From the NCBI GenBank assembly GCA_027459645.1, contig DAIDHQ010000012.1, positions 1 to 64,000 of the forward strand: 64,000 nt of DNA, given 5' to 3'. Under the pieces are notes generated by a model. The model did not search any database. It was not told where the DNA came from and saw nothing but the letters and a program-made list of their open reading frames with translations. Made by a program: the position numbers and the translations under genes. This DNA comes from Vulcanimicrobiota bacterium (lineage in GTDB: Bacteria; Vulcanimicrobiota; Vulcanimicrobiia; Vulcanimicrobiales; Vulcanimicrobiaceae). This document shows, one piece after another, positions 8,439 to 17,025 of this stretch; the stretch's first letter is position 1, and each line of letters starts with the position of its first letter.

Positions 8439-8777
8439 ATGCTCAACCCGCGCGTCGTATCGCTGCTTGCTCTCGCCGCAGTAACGTTTGCCGGATGCTC
8501 GCACCCGCGCGGGGCCGCCGCGGCGCGAGCCACGCCGACGCTCGCGAGCGCGTCGCGCGGCGCGGCGCTTTTTTCCGAGAATTGTGCGGTTTGTCACGGT
8601 GCGAACGGCGCCGGCGGACGCATCGGGCCCGCGCTCGTGGGGCTGCGGAAACGCGAGCCGGCCGAGAAGATTCGCGCGCAGATCGAGCACCCGGATCCCC
8701 CGATGCCCAAGCTCTATCCGTCCAAGCTCACTATACAAGATCTTAACGATATCGCCGCCTATGTAGGATCGCTGTGA
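8439..8777 (+). CDS. lipoprotein cytochrome c
   Basis: A 112-residue class I c-type cytochrome. A lipoprotein signal peptide ends in TFAGC, with Cys20 as the lipid-modified residue, so the mature protein should be anchored in a membrane facing the periplasm. Heme is attached at CAVCH (49-53) and Met89 in DPPMPKLY is the likely distal ligand. The C-terminal helix DLNDIAAYVGSL is typical. The ATG at 8439 gives a compact signal peptide; an in-frame start at 8400 would add a charged extension. Its TGA overlaps the photolyase GTG by 4 bases. The electron partner is not in the window. Confidence 0.88.
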   Translation: MLNPRVVSLLALAAVTFAGCSHPRGAAAARATPTLASASRGAALFSENCAVCHGANGAGGRIGPALVGLRKREPAEKIRAQIEHPDPPMPKLYPSKLTIQDLNDIAAYVGSL

Positions 8778-10192
8778 GCGCCCCGTTTTTGTTCCGGTTC
8801 ACCCGCGATCTTCGCATCGACGATCATGCGGGACTGGCCGAAGCCGCAGCGCACGGCGAGGTGATTCCGGTGCTCGTCATCGATCGCGCGACCGAGACGC
8901 GCGTCGGTCGCTCGCCGCGCCGTGCCGCGTTTTTTTGCGCCGCCGTCGCCGCGTTGGATGCAACGCTGCGGGAACGCGGCTCGCGCCTTATCGTACGGCG
9001 CGGTGCGCCCGGCCCGGCGTTAAAGAGCATCGCTCGCGCGTGCGGGGCGTCGGGCGTTGCGTGGAGCGCGTCGTACGAAGCGGAAACGATGCGCGCCGAC
9101 GTGCGCCTGCAGTCCGAACTGGAAGAGGCGGGGCTGCGCGCGTCGATCGTTCACGACGCCGCCGCGATCTCACCCGAGGAGATCGTGCAAGCGCGGCCGG
9201 AAAACGATCGCGGATATCGCGCCTTCGCACCGTATTTCGATTTGTGGCGAACGTTACCCGTGCACGCGTACGATCTGCCCGTGCTGCTGCGCTTTGCCGC
9301 AACGGAACTGCAGAGCGAAGGCTTGCCGATGCCCAACGAATTCGGCGCGCAGGAGCGGGCGGCGCACGATGGCGGGTCGGTGCACGCGCGCGAAAGGCTC
9401 GCGCGCTTTCTGGCGGAGCGCGCGGTGCAGTATGCCGTTGCGGTCAACGTCCCCGCGGACGACGCGACCTCGCACCTTTCCGCCGATCTCACCTTCGGAA
9501 CGATCTCCGCGCGCGAAGTCGTGCGCGCGACGCGCCGGCGCCTGGACGACCCGTTTCTCTTGACCGAAGAGCGCGCGTCGCTGCGCTTGTATTTGCGCTC
9601 GATTGCGTTGCGCGATTTCTTCTTGCAGCTCGCGCACTTTCATCCGGAAACGGAAGACGCGCCGCTGCAGGAGCGCATGGCGGCGTTTGCCGCCGCGCGC
9701 AGTCACGCGGCGCTCGATGCTTGGCGCGGCGGAAAGACCGGCTATCCGCTGGTCGACGCGGGCATTCGGCAACTGCACGAAACGGGATGGATGCATCCGC
9801 ACATTCGCGCGGTGGCGGCGTCGTTCTTATGCTTCGATCTCGGCGTAGACTGGCGCGTCGGACGCGACGAATGGGAACATTGGCTGATCGAAGACGATCG
9901 CGCGCTTTCGACCGGCAACTGGCAGTGGATTGCGGGCGTCGGCGCCGACATGGCGCAGTATCCGCGCATTTACAATCCGGAAAAACAACGCCGGCGGTTC
10001 GACCCCGCCGGCACCTACGTCAAACGCTGGATTCCTGAATTGCGTCACGCGCCGGTCGGCGCATTGCGCGCAAACGACGAACAACTCACGCTGCCGCTCT
10101 TTGCTTCAGACGGATACGCGCGCCCGGTCGTCGATCACGAGGCGGCCGCGCGCGCGTACTTGGAGCGATATCGCGCCTACGTTGGGCGCTAG
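8774..10192 (+). CDS. phr: deoxyribodipyrimidine photolyase (cryptochrome/photolyase family)
   Basis: A 472-residue flavoprotein that repairs UV-induced pyrimidine dimers with light. The N-terminal antenna-binding Rossmann domain starts FLFRFTRDLRIDDHAGLAEA. The FAD-binding domain carries WRGGKTGYPLVDAGIRQL, GWMHPHIRAVAASFL and ALSTGNWQWIAGVGADMA, the signature of class I CPD photolyases. The end (FDPAGTYVKRWIPEL) also matches. The GTG start overlaps the cytochrome stop (GTGA). The stop overlaps the convergent zinc-protein stop by 3 bases. Confidence is high for the family, slightly lower for CPD specificity over cryptochrome function. Confidence 0.95.
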   Translation: MSAPFLFRFTRDLRIDDHAGLAEAAAHGEVIPVLVIDRATETRVGRSPRRAAFFCAAVAALDATLRERGSRLIVRRGAPGPALKSIARACGASGVAWSASYEAETMRADVRLQSELEEAGLRASIVHDAAAISPEEIVQARPENDRGYRAFAPYFDLWRTLPVHAYDLPVLLRFAATELQSEGLPMPNEFGAQERAAHDGGSVHARERLARFLAERAVQYAVAVNVPADDATSHLSADLTFGTISAREVVRATRRRLDDPFLLTEERASLRLYLRSIALRDFFLQLAHFHPETEDAPLQERMAAFAAARSHAALDAWRGGKTGYPLVDAGIRQLHETGWMHPHIRAVAASFLCFDLGVDWRVGRDEWEHWLIEDDRALSTGNWQWIAGVGADMAQYPRIYNPEKQRRRFDPAGTYVKRWIPELRHAPVGALRANDEQLTLPLFASDGYARPVVDHEAAARAYLERYRAYVGR

Positions 10193-10779
10193 GCGGCCGG
10201 GAGCCGCTCGTCGATCCAATCGGAGATCACGGGCACGTGCACGTCGTCGCCGTGCCATACCTTGATGCCGAAGAAGACGCTCGCGACCAAGAAGACCGGG
10301 ATCAGGAACGGTAGGATGACCTCGGCCGAAAAGCCCATGATCGGGATGCGGCTGGCCAATTCCAGCAGACCTCCGAAGGCGGCAAATCCCACGTTGAATC
10401 CGAGCGCCTGCAGCGCTTGCTTCTTCAGATAGCGCGACTGTTTGCGGTCGAAGAGGCCCAGGAGCGCGAGCGGCCAGAGCGGATAGCCCAGGGCCACCAG
10501 CGCACGCGACTCGATTGGATCGTCCGCATCGCCGACGGTGGCCACGGTCGCGCGAGCCCGGCTCTGCGGCGGTCCGGTGGGCGGGGGCGGCGCCGAACTG
10601 CTGCGCGGAGGTACCTGGCCGCCCAGCGGCTGACGCGTGCCGACCGTTGCATCGATTTTCTGCGCAAGGCGGCAGCTGGGGCAGCTTCCCCGCTCGTCGC
10701 GGCACGTCGCGCAGATGGATTTTCCGCAGTCGACACAGGGCGCGACGGCCGGAACGTTCTCGTGAAAGTAGCAGTCCAT
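10189..10779 (-). CDS. B-box-type zinc-binding membrane protein
   Basis: A protein of about 196 residues. The first 40 residues form a B-box-like zinc ribbon (Cys3, His6, Cys15, Cys18, Cys23, Cys26, Cys33, Cys36). A Pro/Ser-rich linker at about 50-85 is followed by a C-terminal region with two or three hydrophobic segments (ALGYPLWPLALLGLF, VILPFLIPVFLVASVFFGI). A start at 10779 is chosen because GGAGAGAGG lies just upstream; the ATG 7 codons earlier lacks one. Such proteins are seen in several phyla without a known role. It converges on the photolyase and diverges from the ABC exporter. Confidence 0.7.
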   Translation of the reverse strand: MDCYFHENVPAVAPCVDCGKSICATCRDERGSCPSCRLAQKIDATVGTRQPLGGQVPPRSSSAPPPPTGPPQSRARATVATVGDADDPIESRALVALGYPLWPLALLGLFDRKQSRYLKKQALQALGFNVGFAAFGGLLELASRIPIMGFSAEVILPFLIPVFLVASVFFGIKVWHGDDVHVPVISDWIDERLPAA

Positions 10780-10863
10780 GTCCTCTCTCCGTTCTTTCAC
10801 CTACACGTACCGGAAAGCGCCGGGGAGGTTTCACGGTAAGGTTCCGAGGAGAGCGCGGTCGGC

Positions 10864-12615
10864 ATGACGCGATCCGAAACCCTCCGCCGCCTTGCTGCGC
10901 AAGCGCGCCCGTACTATCCCCGCTTGATCGTTGCGATCGTGCTGGGAGCGCTCACGGGCGTGCTGATGGTGATTCCCCCCTACGCGCTCAATCGCATCAT
11001 CACCGACGTTATAGAGCCGGCGAGCAAGCACGCCGGCATTCCGAACCTGACGATTCTCTACGATGCACTCGGCGCAACCTACGTCGCACTCGTTACGGCC
11101 AACTTTGCGACGTACGGCACGAACTACATCACCACGTGGTGCGGCCAGCGTTTTCTCGCGCATTTACGCCAGCAGTTGTACGAACGTTTGCTCCGCGCGC
11201 CGATTCAGGTGTTCGATCGCTGGCGCCCCGGCGAGTTGATCGCACGTTTTTCGAGCGATTTGCAGGTGATGAGCGACGCGGTGAGCGTCTCGGTTCCACA
11301 GCTCATCACCGCCATCATGACGTTCATCACCTCGTTCATCGTGATGGTGTATTTGGACTGGCTGCTGACGCTCTTGCTGCTGGTCCTTGCGCCGCTGATC
11401 TCGTTCGCCGTCTCCCGCTTTCAGGGACTCATATCGCACAGCATGCAGCGATCGCAGGTGCGCATCGCCGACATGTACGCATCTCTCTCAGAAATCTTCT
11501 CCGCCCAACGAATCGTCAAGGCGTTCGGCCGGGAAAGACACGAATCGGGCCGCTTCCTGAACCGCAACGAAGATTACTTCGGCGCGTACATGAAGCTCAA
11601 CCAGTTCGTCTATATGCAGCCCGCAGTGATCTCGGCGATCATCTCGCTCGCCGTCGTCGTCATCATTTGGTTCTCGGCGCGTGAGGTTCTCGCGGGGCGG
11701 TTGACGAGCGGCTCGCTTCTGAACTATTGGCTCCTCGTCGTGAATCTGATCAATCCGATGAATCGCATGGCCGCGTTCGTCGGCGACATCAGCAAAGCGA
11801 CCGTCGCAACGGGACGCGCCTACGAACTGCTCGATCTCCCGATGGAAGAAGAACGGACCGACGCGCAACCGCTGCCGCCGCTGGAAGGCGCGATCGACTT
11901 TCAGAACGTGACGTTTTGGTACAACCGCGACGAAGCTCCGGCCCTCGATCACGTCAACGTCCGGATCGGTGCGGGTGAAATCGTCGCGCTCGTCGGGCCC
12001 TCCGGCGCCGGCAAGACGACCTTCGTCAACATGATTCCGCGGTTCTATAACCCGCAAGAGGGCCGGATTCTCGTCGACGGTATCGACATCTCGCACGTCC
12101 GAATCGGCGACCTGCGCGCGCAGATCGCGATCGTGCCGCAAGACTCGCAGCTCTTCCGCGCCTCGATCGCCGACAACATCCGCTACGGCCGCCTGGATGC
12201 GACGCTGGATGAAGTCCGGCATGCCGCGATGGAAGCCAACGCCGACGAATTCGTCGCGCAACTGCCCGAGGGCTACGACACGGAGGTCGGCGAACGCGGC
12301 GCGCGGCTCTCCGGCGGCCAGCGTCAGCGCATCGCGATCGCCCGCGCGATCGTGCGCGATCCGCGGATTTTGATCCTCGACGAAGCGACGAGCGCACTCG
12401 ACTCCTACTCCGAAGCGCTGATCGAACAGGCGCTCGATCGGCTCTTACCTGGCCGCACCACGCTGATCATCGCCCACCGGCTCTCCACGATCCGGCGGGC
12501 GCACCGCATCCTCTATATCGAAGCCGGACGGGTGCTCGAATTCGGAACCCACGACGAACTGATGGCGCAAAACGGGCACTACGCCCGCCTGCACGCGACC
12601 CAGTTCGCGGTGTGA
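10864..12615 (+). CDS. ABC transporter, fused membrane and ATPase domains (MsbA-like)
   Basis: A 583-residue half-transporter. Residues 1-320 hold six predicted membrane helices of the exporter type (the RFLAHLRQQLYERLL coupling region is visible), and 340-583 the ATPase with Walker A GPSGAGKTT, signature LSGGQRQRIAIARAI, Walker B LILDEATSALD and the H-loop IIAHRLST. It should work as a homodimer at the inner membrane. MsbA-like members flip lipids or lipid-linked sugars; drug export is the alternative. It is transcribed toward the flagellar cluster but separated from flgB by 71 bases. Confidence 0.92.
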   Translation: MTRSETLRRLAAQARPYYPRLIVAIVLGALTGVLMVIPPYALNRIITDVIEPASKHAGIPNLTILYDALGATYVALVTANFATYGTNYITTWCGQRFLAHLRQQLYERLLRAPIQVFDRWRPGELIARFSSDLQVMSDAVSVSVPQLITAIMTFITSFIVMVYLDWLLTLLLLVLAPLISFAVSRFQGLISHSMQRSQVRIADMYASLSEIFSAQRIVKAFGRERHESGRFLNRNEDYFGAYMKLNQFVYMQPAVISAIISLAVVVIIWFSAREVLAGRLTSGSLLNYWLLVVNLINPMNRMAAFVGDISKATVATGRAYELLDLPMEEERTDAQPLPPLEGAIDFQNVTFWYNRDEAPALDHVNVRIGAGEIVALVGPSGAGKTTFVNMIPRFYNPQEGRILVDGIDISHVRIGDLRAQIAIVPQDSQLFRASIADNIRYGRLDATLDEVRHAAMEANADEFVAQLPEGYDTEVGERGARLSGGQRQRIAIARAIVRDPRILILDEATSALDSYSEALIEQALDRLLPGRTTLIIAHRLSTIRRAHRILYIEAGRVLEFGTHDELMAQNGHYARLHATQFAV

Positions 12616-12686
12616 GCTCGCGGCCGCGCGCATTTGCTTTAGCGGGTGCCTCAAACGATTGGCGGGATGGGCCGATAGCATAGAGG

Positions 12687-13124
12687 ATGGCCGACATCAG
12701 TCCTATTTCGTTTGGGCAGACCACGGATCTGCTGGGCAACGCGATCAAGGGCGCGGATCTGGAAAACGACCAGATCGCGAACAACATCGCTAACGTCAAT
12801 ACGCCCAATTTCCGCCGTTCGACGACGAACTTCAAGGAAGCCCTCGCGGCGACCCTTGGAACGCCCGCCCCCGAAGGTGAGCTGACGCTCAAGACCAACG
12901 ATCCGCGGCAGTTTGCGATCGACGCGGCGGTGCCCCCGGCGCCCTACGCGCCCAAGGTGATGGTCGACTCGACCGATCAGATGCGCGTCGACAAGAGCAA
13001 CGTGGATATCGATCAAGAGACCGCGCAACTTTCGGAAAACGCCGGCTACGAACAGACGATGTCGCAACTGCTCTCCGAGCAGTACAAGTTTCTCCGCGAA
13101 GCGATTCAGGAGCAGCCGAACTAA
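12687..13124 (+). CDS. flgB: flagellar proximal rod protein FlgB
   Basis: A 145-residue rod protein exported by the flagellar type III system, which joins the MS-ring to the rod. The N-terminal motif NNIANVNTPNFRRS is the rod/hook signature, and the C-terminal amphipathic helix (YEQTMSQLLSEQYKFLREAI) packs in the rod. An AGAGG sits immediately before the ATG with no spacing. The stop codon shares a base with the flgC ATG (TAATG), so translation is likely coupled. First gene of the flgB-flgC-fliE unit. Confidence 0.95.
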   Translation: MADISPISFGQTTDLLGNAIKGADLENDQIANNIANVNTPNFRRSTTNFKEALAATLGTPAPEGELTLKTNDPRQFAIDAAVPPAPYAPKVMVDSTDQMRVDKSNVDIDQETAQLSENAGYEQTMSQLLSEQYKFLREAIQEQPN

Positions 13125-13573
13125 TGGGATTCTACGATTCCGTCGAAATCAGCGCTTCCGGCCTTTCGGCCGAGCGGCTGGCAATGGACGTCATCGCCAA
13201 CAACATCGCCAACGCCAATACGACGCGGACGCCGCAGGGCGGCGCGTTCAAGCGCCAGTTGGTGATCTTCGCCCAGAAACCGGGCGCGCAGCATCAGAGC
13301 GCCGATCCATTCGATCCCTTTGCCGCGCAGCCCGCGAACGTCGAGGGCGTTCAGGCACTGGGCATCACGACCGACAACTCGCCGGACCGGCTGGTCTTCG
13401 ACCCGGGCAATCCGGAAGCCGATGCGCGCGGCTACGTGCACTACCCCAACGTGCAGGTCGTCAAGGAGATGGTCGACATGATGGCCGCCTCCCGCGCCTA
13501 TCAAGCCAACGTCGCGGCGATCCAAGAAACCCGCCAGATGGGCAACGCCGACATCCAACTGCTCCGCAGCTGA
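13124..13573 (+). CDS. flgC: flagellar rod protein FlgC
   Basis: A 149-residue rod protein. It starts with the helix SVEISASGLSAERLAMDVIA and the motif NNIANANTTRTPQGG, and ends in the C-terminal family signature VKEMVDMMAASRAYQANVAA. The length and the overlap with flgB match the conserved flgBC pair. A ribosome binding site for fliE follows 3' of its stop. Confidence 0.96.
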   Translation: MGFYDSVEISASGLSAERLAMDVIANNIANANTTRTPQGGAFKRQLVIFAQKPGAQHQSADPFDPFAAQPANVEGVQALGITTDNSPDRLVFDPGNPEADARGYVHYPNVQVVKEMVDMMAASRAYQANVAAIQETRQMGNADIQLLRS

Positions 13574-13591
13574 TTCGAGAGATAAAAGAAG

Positions 13592-13939
13592 ATGGATATC
13601 ACGAACTACGGTGCGGCCATGAGCGGCGTAACGCCGGGAACTTTCGCCCCCGACATCGCGCCGAATGCGGCGCCCAAAGTCCAGCCGCTGCCGGGCGGCG
13701 AGAGCGATGCGGAAGGTGCCGCCTCGTTCAAGGACACCTTGAAGTCGATGATCGGCAACGTCAACAACGAGATGGTCAATGCTCAGCAGATGTCCACGGA
13801 CCTCGCCCTGGGCAAGACCCACGACGAAGCCGGTACCGTGAAGGCTGTCGAAGAGGCGGCCCTCTCGATGCAGTTCACGATTGCCATCCGCAATAAGATC
13901 ATGGACGCCTACACCGAAGTCGAGCGGATGCAGTTCTAG
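13592..13939 (+). CDS. fliE: flagellar hook-basal body protein FliE
   Basis: A 115-residue protein that connects the MS-ring (FliF) to the rod. The C-terminal half is the family core: FKDTLKSMIGNVNNEMVNA, then the signature EEAALSMQFTIAIRNKIMDA and the ending YTEVERMQF. The N-terminal 40 residues are Pro/Gly-rich and disordered. An AGAGATAAAAGAAG tract precedes the ATG. The fliF-fliG export genes usually next in order are not here; the cluster jumps to flgF. Confidence 0.93.
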   Translation: MDITNYGAAMSGVTPGTFAPDIAPNAAPKVQPLPGGESDAEGAASFKDTLKSMIGNVNNEMVNAQQMSTDLALGKTHDEAGTVKAVEEAALSMQFTIAIRNKIMDAYTEVERMQF

Positions 13940-14092
13940 CTAAAATCCGTCGGCCCGCGCGCCGATGACCCAATGGTAAGCGGCTGGACTGCCTTTGCAC
14001 GAGGGCGGGGGCCGCGGTGAAGCCCGACCGATTGACGGCTTCACGAACGTCCGGAGTCCCCGGACAACCCGTTCGTGCGGAGGTTTTTTCTT
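13940..14092 (+). promoter_or_regulatory. structured leader before flgF
   Basis: The 153 bases between fliE and flgF can fold into at least two stable hairpins: an 8-bp perfect stem at 14017-14024/14037-14044 and a bulged stem at 14044-14054/14060-14075. The second ends just before the GCGGAGG ribosome binding site (14077-14083), which is followed by a T-rich run (14084-14094). It does not match the c-di-GMP or other riboswitch patterns I know. It could be a start-site control element or a transcript-processing region; function is unknown. Confidence 0.4.
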
Positions 14093-14887
14093 TTGGTACG
14101 TGGCTTGTACACGTCTGCGAGCGGGGCGCTCGTAGCACAGAGCCAAGTGGACGCGATCGCGAACAACCTCGCGAACGTGAATACGGGCGGTTTCCGGCAG
14201 ACGCTTCTGCAAGTGCAGTCCGCGCCGACGCTTGGCATCTACCGCATTCAAACCGATCCCGGCAAGACCGCGACGAACCCGCTTCCGGGCGTCCCCGTCA
14301 CGCAGTTCGTCGGTCAGCTTGGAACGGGCTCGCAAGTCTACGATACGCCGAACGATTTTCGTAGCGGCGCGCTGCAGACGACGGGCAATCCGCTCGATCT
14401 CGCGATCACCGGCAATCACGCCGCATTCTTTACGATTCAAACGCCCAACGGCATCCGCTACACGCGTAACGGCGAGTTCGTTCTCGACGGCGGCGGCGTG
14501 CTGCGTACGCAGGACGGCAATGCGGTGATGGGCACCAACGGCGCGCCGATTCAACTGCAGAGCGGCGATTTCGCCGTCGGCCACGATGGAACGATCACGC
14601 AGAACGGCATCTCCGTCGGGCAACTGCAGCTGACGCAGTTTTCGAACCTCGTCAATCTGCGTCCCGAAGGCGCGAACAACTTCGTGCCGAGCGGTAACGC
14701 CGGAGCGGGCCCGGCGACGAACGTAAGCGTCCAGCAAGGCTTTCTCGAGAAGAGCAACTCCAACGTCGTTCGCTCGATGGTCGATCTCATTACCGCCGAA
14801 CGCTGGTTCGACGCCAACGAGAAATCGATCAAAGCACAAGACGACGCCACCCAATACGCGATCTCGCAAGTCGCGAAAACCCCATAG
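14093..14887 (+). CDS. flgF: flagellar basal-body rod protein FlgF
   Basis: A 264-residue rod protein of the FlgF/FlgG family. It begins VRGLYTSASGALVAQSQVD and has NNLANVNTGGFRQ, then a central insertion (FRSGALQTTGNPLDLAIT) and the family C-terminus (NVVRSMVDLITAERWFDANE). The start is a TTG at 14093, nine bases after a GGAGG; the in-frame GTG at 14075 would lie within the hairpin and upstream of that site. Assigned FlgF rather than FlgG because the next gene is the better FlgG. Confidence 0.88.
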   Translation: MVRGLYTSASGALVAQSQVDAIANNLANVNTGGFRQTLLQVQSAPTLGIYRIQTDPGKTATNPLPGVPVTQFVGQLGTGSQVYDTPNDFRSGALQTTGNPLDLAITGNHAAFFTIQTPNGIRYTRNGEFVLDGGGVLRTQDGNAVMGTNGAPIQLQSGDFAVGHDGTITQNGISVGQLQLTQFSNLVNLRPEGANNFVPSGNAGAGPATNVSVQQGFLEKSNSNVVRSMVDLITAERWFDANEKSIKAQDDATQYAISQVAKTP

Positions 14888-14906
14888 GTAGGAGCACGAA
14901 ACCATC

Positions 14907-15701
14907 ATGATGCGAGCCCTCTATAGCGCGGCAAGCGGGATGATCGCCCAGCAATACAACATGGACACGATCTCCAACAATTTGGCGAACGTGAACACCA
15001 CGGGATTCAAGGGCAATCAAGCGCGCTTCCAAGACTTGGTGTACCAGCAAATCCAAGCGCCCGGCACGCCCGTCGGCGCGTCCGTCGTTCCGGTCGGCCA
15101 GCAGGTCGGCCTGGGCGTCAAGGTTGCGTCGTCCGAGAAAATCTTCTCGCAAGGCTCGCTGCAGCAGACGGGCAATCCGCTCGACGTTGCAATCGAAGGC
15201 GACGGGTTCTTCCAGGTCACGCTGCCGGACGGTACGACCGGCTATACGCGCGACGGCGGATTCAAAGAAGATAACAACGGCACGCTCGTGACCGCTAATG
15301 GCTACTTCTTGCAGCCGCAGATCACGATTCCGCAAAACGCGGTATCGGTCAGCATCGGCCAAGACGGCACGGTGAGCGCGCAAGTGCCGGGTACGAATCA
15401 GCCGCAGACGCTCGGCCAGATCACGCTCGCGCGTTTTGTGAATCCCGCCGGCCTCTCCCCGATCACCGGTGGAAACATCTACACCCAGACTGCAGCAAGC
15501 GGACCGCCGATCGTCGCGACGCCGGGACTCAACGGCGCCGGCAACCTGCAAGGCGGCTATCTCGAAGGTTCGAACGTCCAGGTCGTCAACGAGATCGTCA
15601 ATATGATCGTAGCGCAGCGCGCGTACGAGGCGAACTCCAAAGCGATCGGCTCGGCCGACCAGATGCTGCAGACCGCCGTCAACCTGCCGCCGTTCCAATA
15701 A
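14907..15701 (+). CDS. flgG: flagellar distal rod protein FlgG
   Basis: A 264-residue distal rod protein, the main rod subunit crossing the periplasm. N-terminal MMRALYSAASGMIAQQYNMD, signature NNLANVNTTGFKGN, and C-terminal VVNEIVNMIVAQRAYEANSK are classic FlgG. TAGGAG lies before the tandem ATG codons (14907 and 14910); the first is used here. Sits between flgF and flgA, the usual order of the P/L-ring operon. Confidence 0.95.
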   Translation: MMRALYSAASGMIAQQYNMDTISNNLANVNTTGFKGNQARFQDLVYQQIQAPGTPVGASVVPVGQQVGLGVKVASSEKIFSQGSLQQTGNPLDVAIEGDGFFQVTLPDGTTGYTRDGGFKEDNNGTLVTANGYFLQPQITIPQNAVSVSIGQDGTVSAQVPGTNQPQTLGQITLARFVNPAGLSPITGGNIYTQTAASGPPIVATPGLNGAGNLQGGYLEGSNVQVVNEIVNMIVAQRAYEANSKAIGSADQMLQTAVNLPPFQ

Positions 15702-15715
15702 GCGTGAACTAAACC

Positions 15716-16426
15716 ATGCGCACGATCGTCGCCGTCGCCGCCGCCGCCCTCGCATTCTCGCAATGCGTGGCTGCGGCGTGCGCCGGCCCGACGGTGCAGC
15801 ATATTTCCGGCAAGCGTTTCGAAGCGCTCGCAAAGCCGGCGCTCGCCGGGTTGTCGTTCCACGGCGACGTGTCGCTGATTCCCGCGTTTCCGATTCCCGA
15901 TCAGACGGTGCCCGCGGGCAGCCTCATGCTCGTTCGCGGCAGCGCGCTCGTGAATCCGTCCTACGTGAACGTCCCGATCGAAATCGACGTAAACGGCCAC
16001 TTCGTGCGCGAAGTCTTCGTCGGTTATCGCGTGCAGAAGTACGTCTATACCGCCGTTGCCGCGCACGATCTCGTTCCGGGAACCGTTTTGAGCTCGAGCG
16101 ACGTTAAGATGGCGCGCGTGCCCTTCGATGGCCAGCGCATCAACGGTACGCGAGCGCTGATCGGACGCCGCGTGCTGAGCGCGACCCGGGCCGGTCAGGC
16201 CATCCCCATCGAAAGCACGCAGGTCAACCAAATCGTCAAAGCGGGCAGCACGATCGTCATGATCGTGCAAGACGGCGGAGTCTCCGTCGTGGCCGACGTC
16301 GTCGCGAGAAGCAGCGGCGGCCTCGGTGACGAGATTTCGGTCTACAACCCGCAAACGCAGAAAACGCTCTCCGGCACCGTCGTCGGGCCGGACCGCGTCG
16401 AACTCGATCTCTCGGGAGCACAATGA
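15716..16426 (+). CDS. flgA: P-ring assembly chaperone FlgA
   Basis: A 236-residue periplasmic chaperone for the P-ring protein FlgI. A Sec signal peptide covers residues 1 to about 21 (RTIVAVAAAALAFSQ, then CVAAACAG). The C-terminal SAF domain is clear: DLVPGTVLSSSDVKMARVP, TRALIGRRVLSATRAGQAIP, and the end GLGDEISVYNPQTQKTLSG. The TGA overlaps the flgH ATG by 4 bases. Neighbours flgH and flgI support the call. Confidence 0.93.
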   Translation: MRTIVAVAAAALAFSQCVAAACAGPTVQHISGKRFEALAKPALAGLSFHGDVSLIPAFPIPDQTVPAGSLMLVRGSALVNPSYVNVPIEIDVNGHFVREVFVGYRVQKYVYTAVAAHDLVPGTVLSSSDVKMARVPFDGQRINGTRALIGRRVLSATRAGQAIPIESTQVNQIVKAGSTIVMIVQDGGVSVVADVVARSSGGLGDEISVYNPQTQKTLSGTVVGPDRVELDLSGAQ

Positions 16427-17016
16427 TGCGAAGAATCGTCGCTTTAACCGCATTGCTGGCGCTGGTGCCGCTGGCCGCTCCGGCCGATACGTTGTACCAG
16501 GCGGCACCGCCGCCCGCCGGTCCCGGACATCCGCTGCGTCTCGGACCGGATCATCGCGCGCAGCAGATCGGCGACCTGGTCTACGTGCAGTTCGATTTCA
16601 ACGACGCCAATTCGCATACGAACAACTACAGCAGCCAGAAGCAATTCTCGCTCGGGCCGAGCGCCGCGATCGGCGGATCGTCGAATCCCCCGATTTTGAT
16701 GCATCTGGCGGCAAACGACGCGGCGAGCACCTCGACGCAGCAATCGGCGACGGGTCAGGATTCCTTCACCTCGACGATGATGGCAACGGTAACCAACGTG
16801 CTGCCGAGCGGCGCGCTCGAGATCGCCGGAGACCAAGGCGTCGTCATCAACGGCCGCAAGCAGACGCTGCATATCACCGGAACGATTCGTCCGGAAGATA
16901 TCTCGAGCGCCGATGCGATCCTTGCCTCGCGCGTTGCGAACGTCCACGCCGAATTCACCGGAAACAACATGAAGAACAAGGGACTGCTGGCCCGGATCCT
17001 GGGCTGGCTGTTCTAG
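16423..17016 (+). CDS. flgH: flagellar L-ring protein FlgH, without lipobox cysteine
   Basis: A 197-residue outer-membrane L-ring subunit. The family core is visible: DHRAQQIGDLVYVQFDFNDA, ATVTNVLPSGALEIAGDQGV and TIRPEDISSADAILASRVAN, ending KGLLARILGWLF. FlgH is normally a lipoprotein, but the signal peptide (LLALVPLAAPADTLYQ) has no cysteine near the cleavage site and cleavage should be at APA-D by signal peptidase I. The start ATG overlaps the flgA stop. The identity is firm from position between flgA and flgI. Confidence 0.92.
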   Translation: MMRRIVALTALLALVPLAAPADTLYQAAPPPAGPGHPLRLGPDHRAQQIGDLVYVQFDFNDANSHTNNYSSQKQFSLGPSAAIGGSSNPPILMHLAANDAASTSTQQSATGQDSFTSTMMATVTNVLPSGALEIAGDQGVVINGRKQTLHITGTIRPEDISSADAILASRVANVHAEFTGNNMKNKGLLARILGWLF

Positions 17017-17025
17017 AGTGATGCG

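Noticed and set aside
12651..12678. Sigma-28-like boxes (TCAAACGA and GCCGATAG) before flgB
   Set aside because: The -10 match is good but transcription would start within a few bases of the ATG and the -35 is poor; kept out for lack of a leader.
13940..14092. c-di-GMP (GEMM) riboswitch before flgF
   Set aside because: Looked for the GEMM-I and GEMM-II conserved loops and did not find them, although the region is structured.
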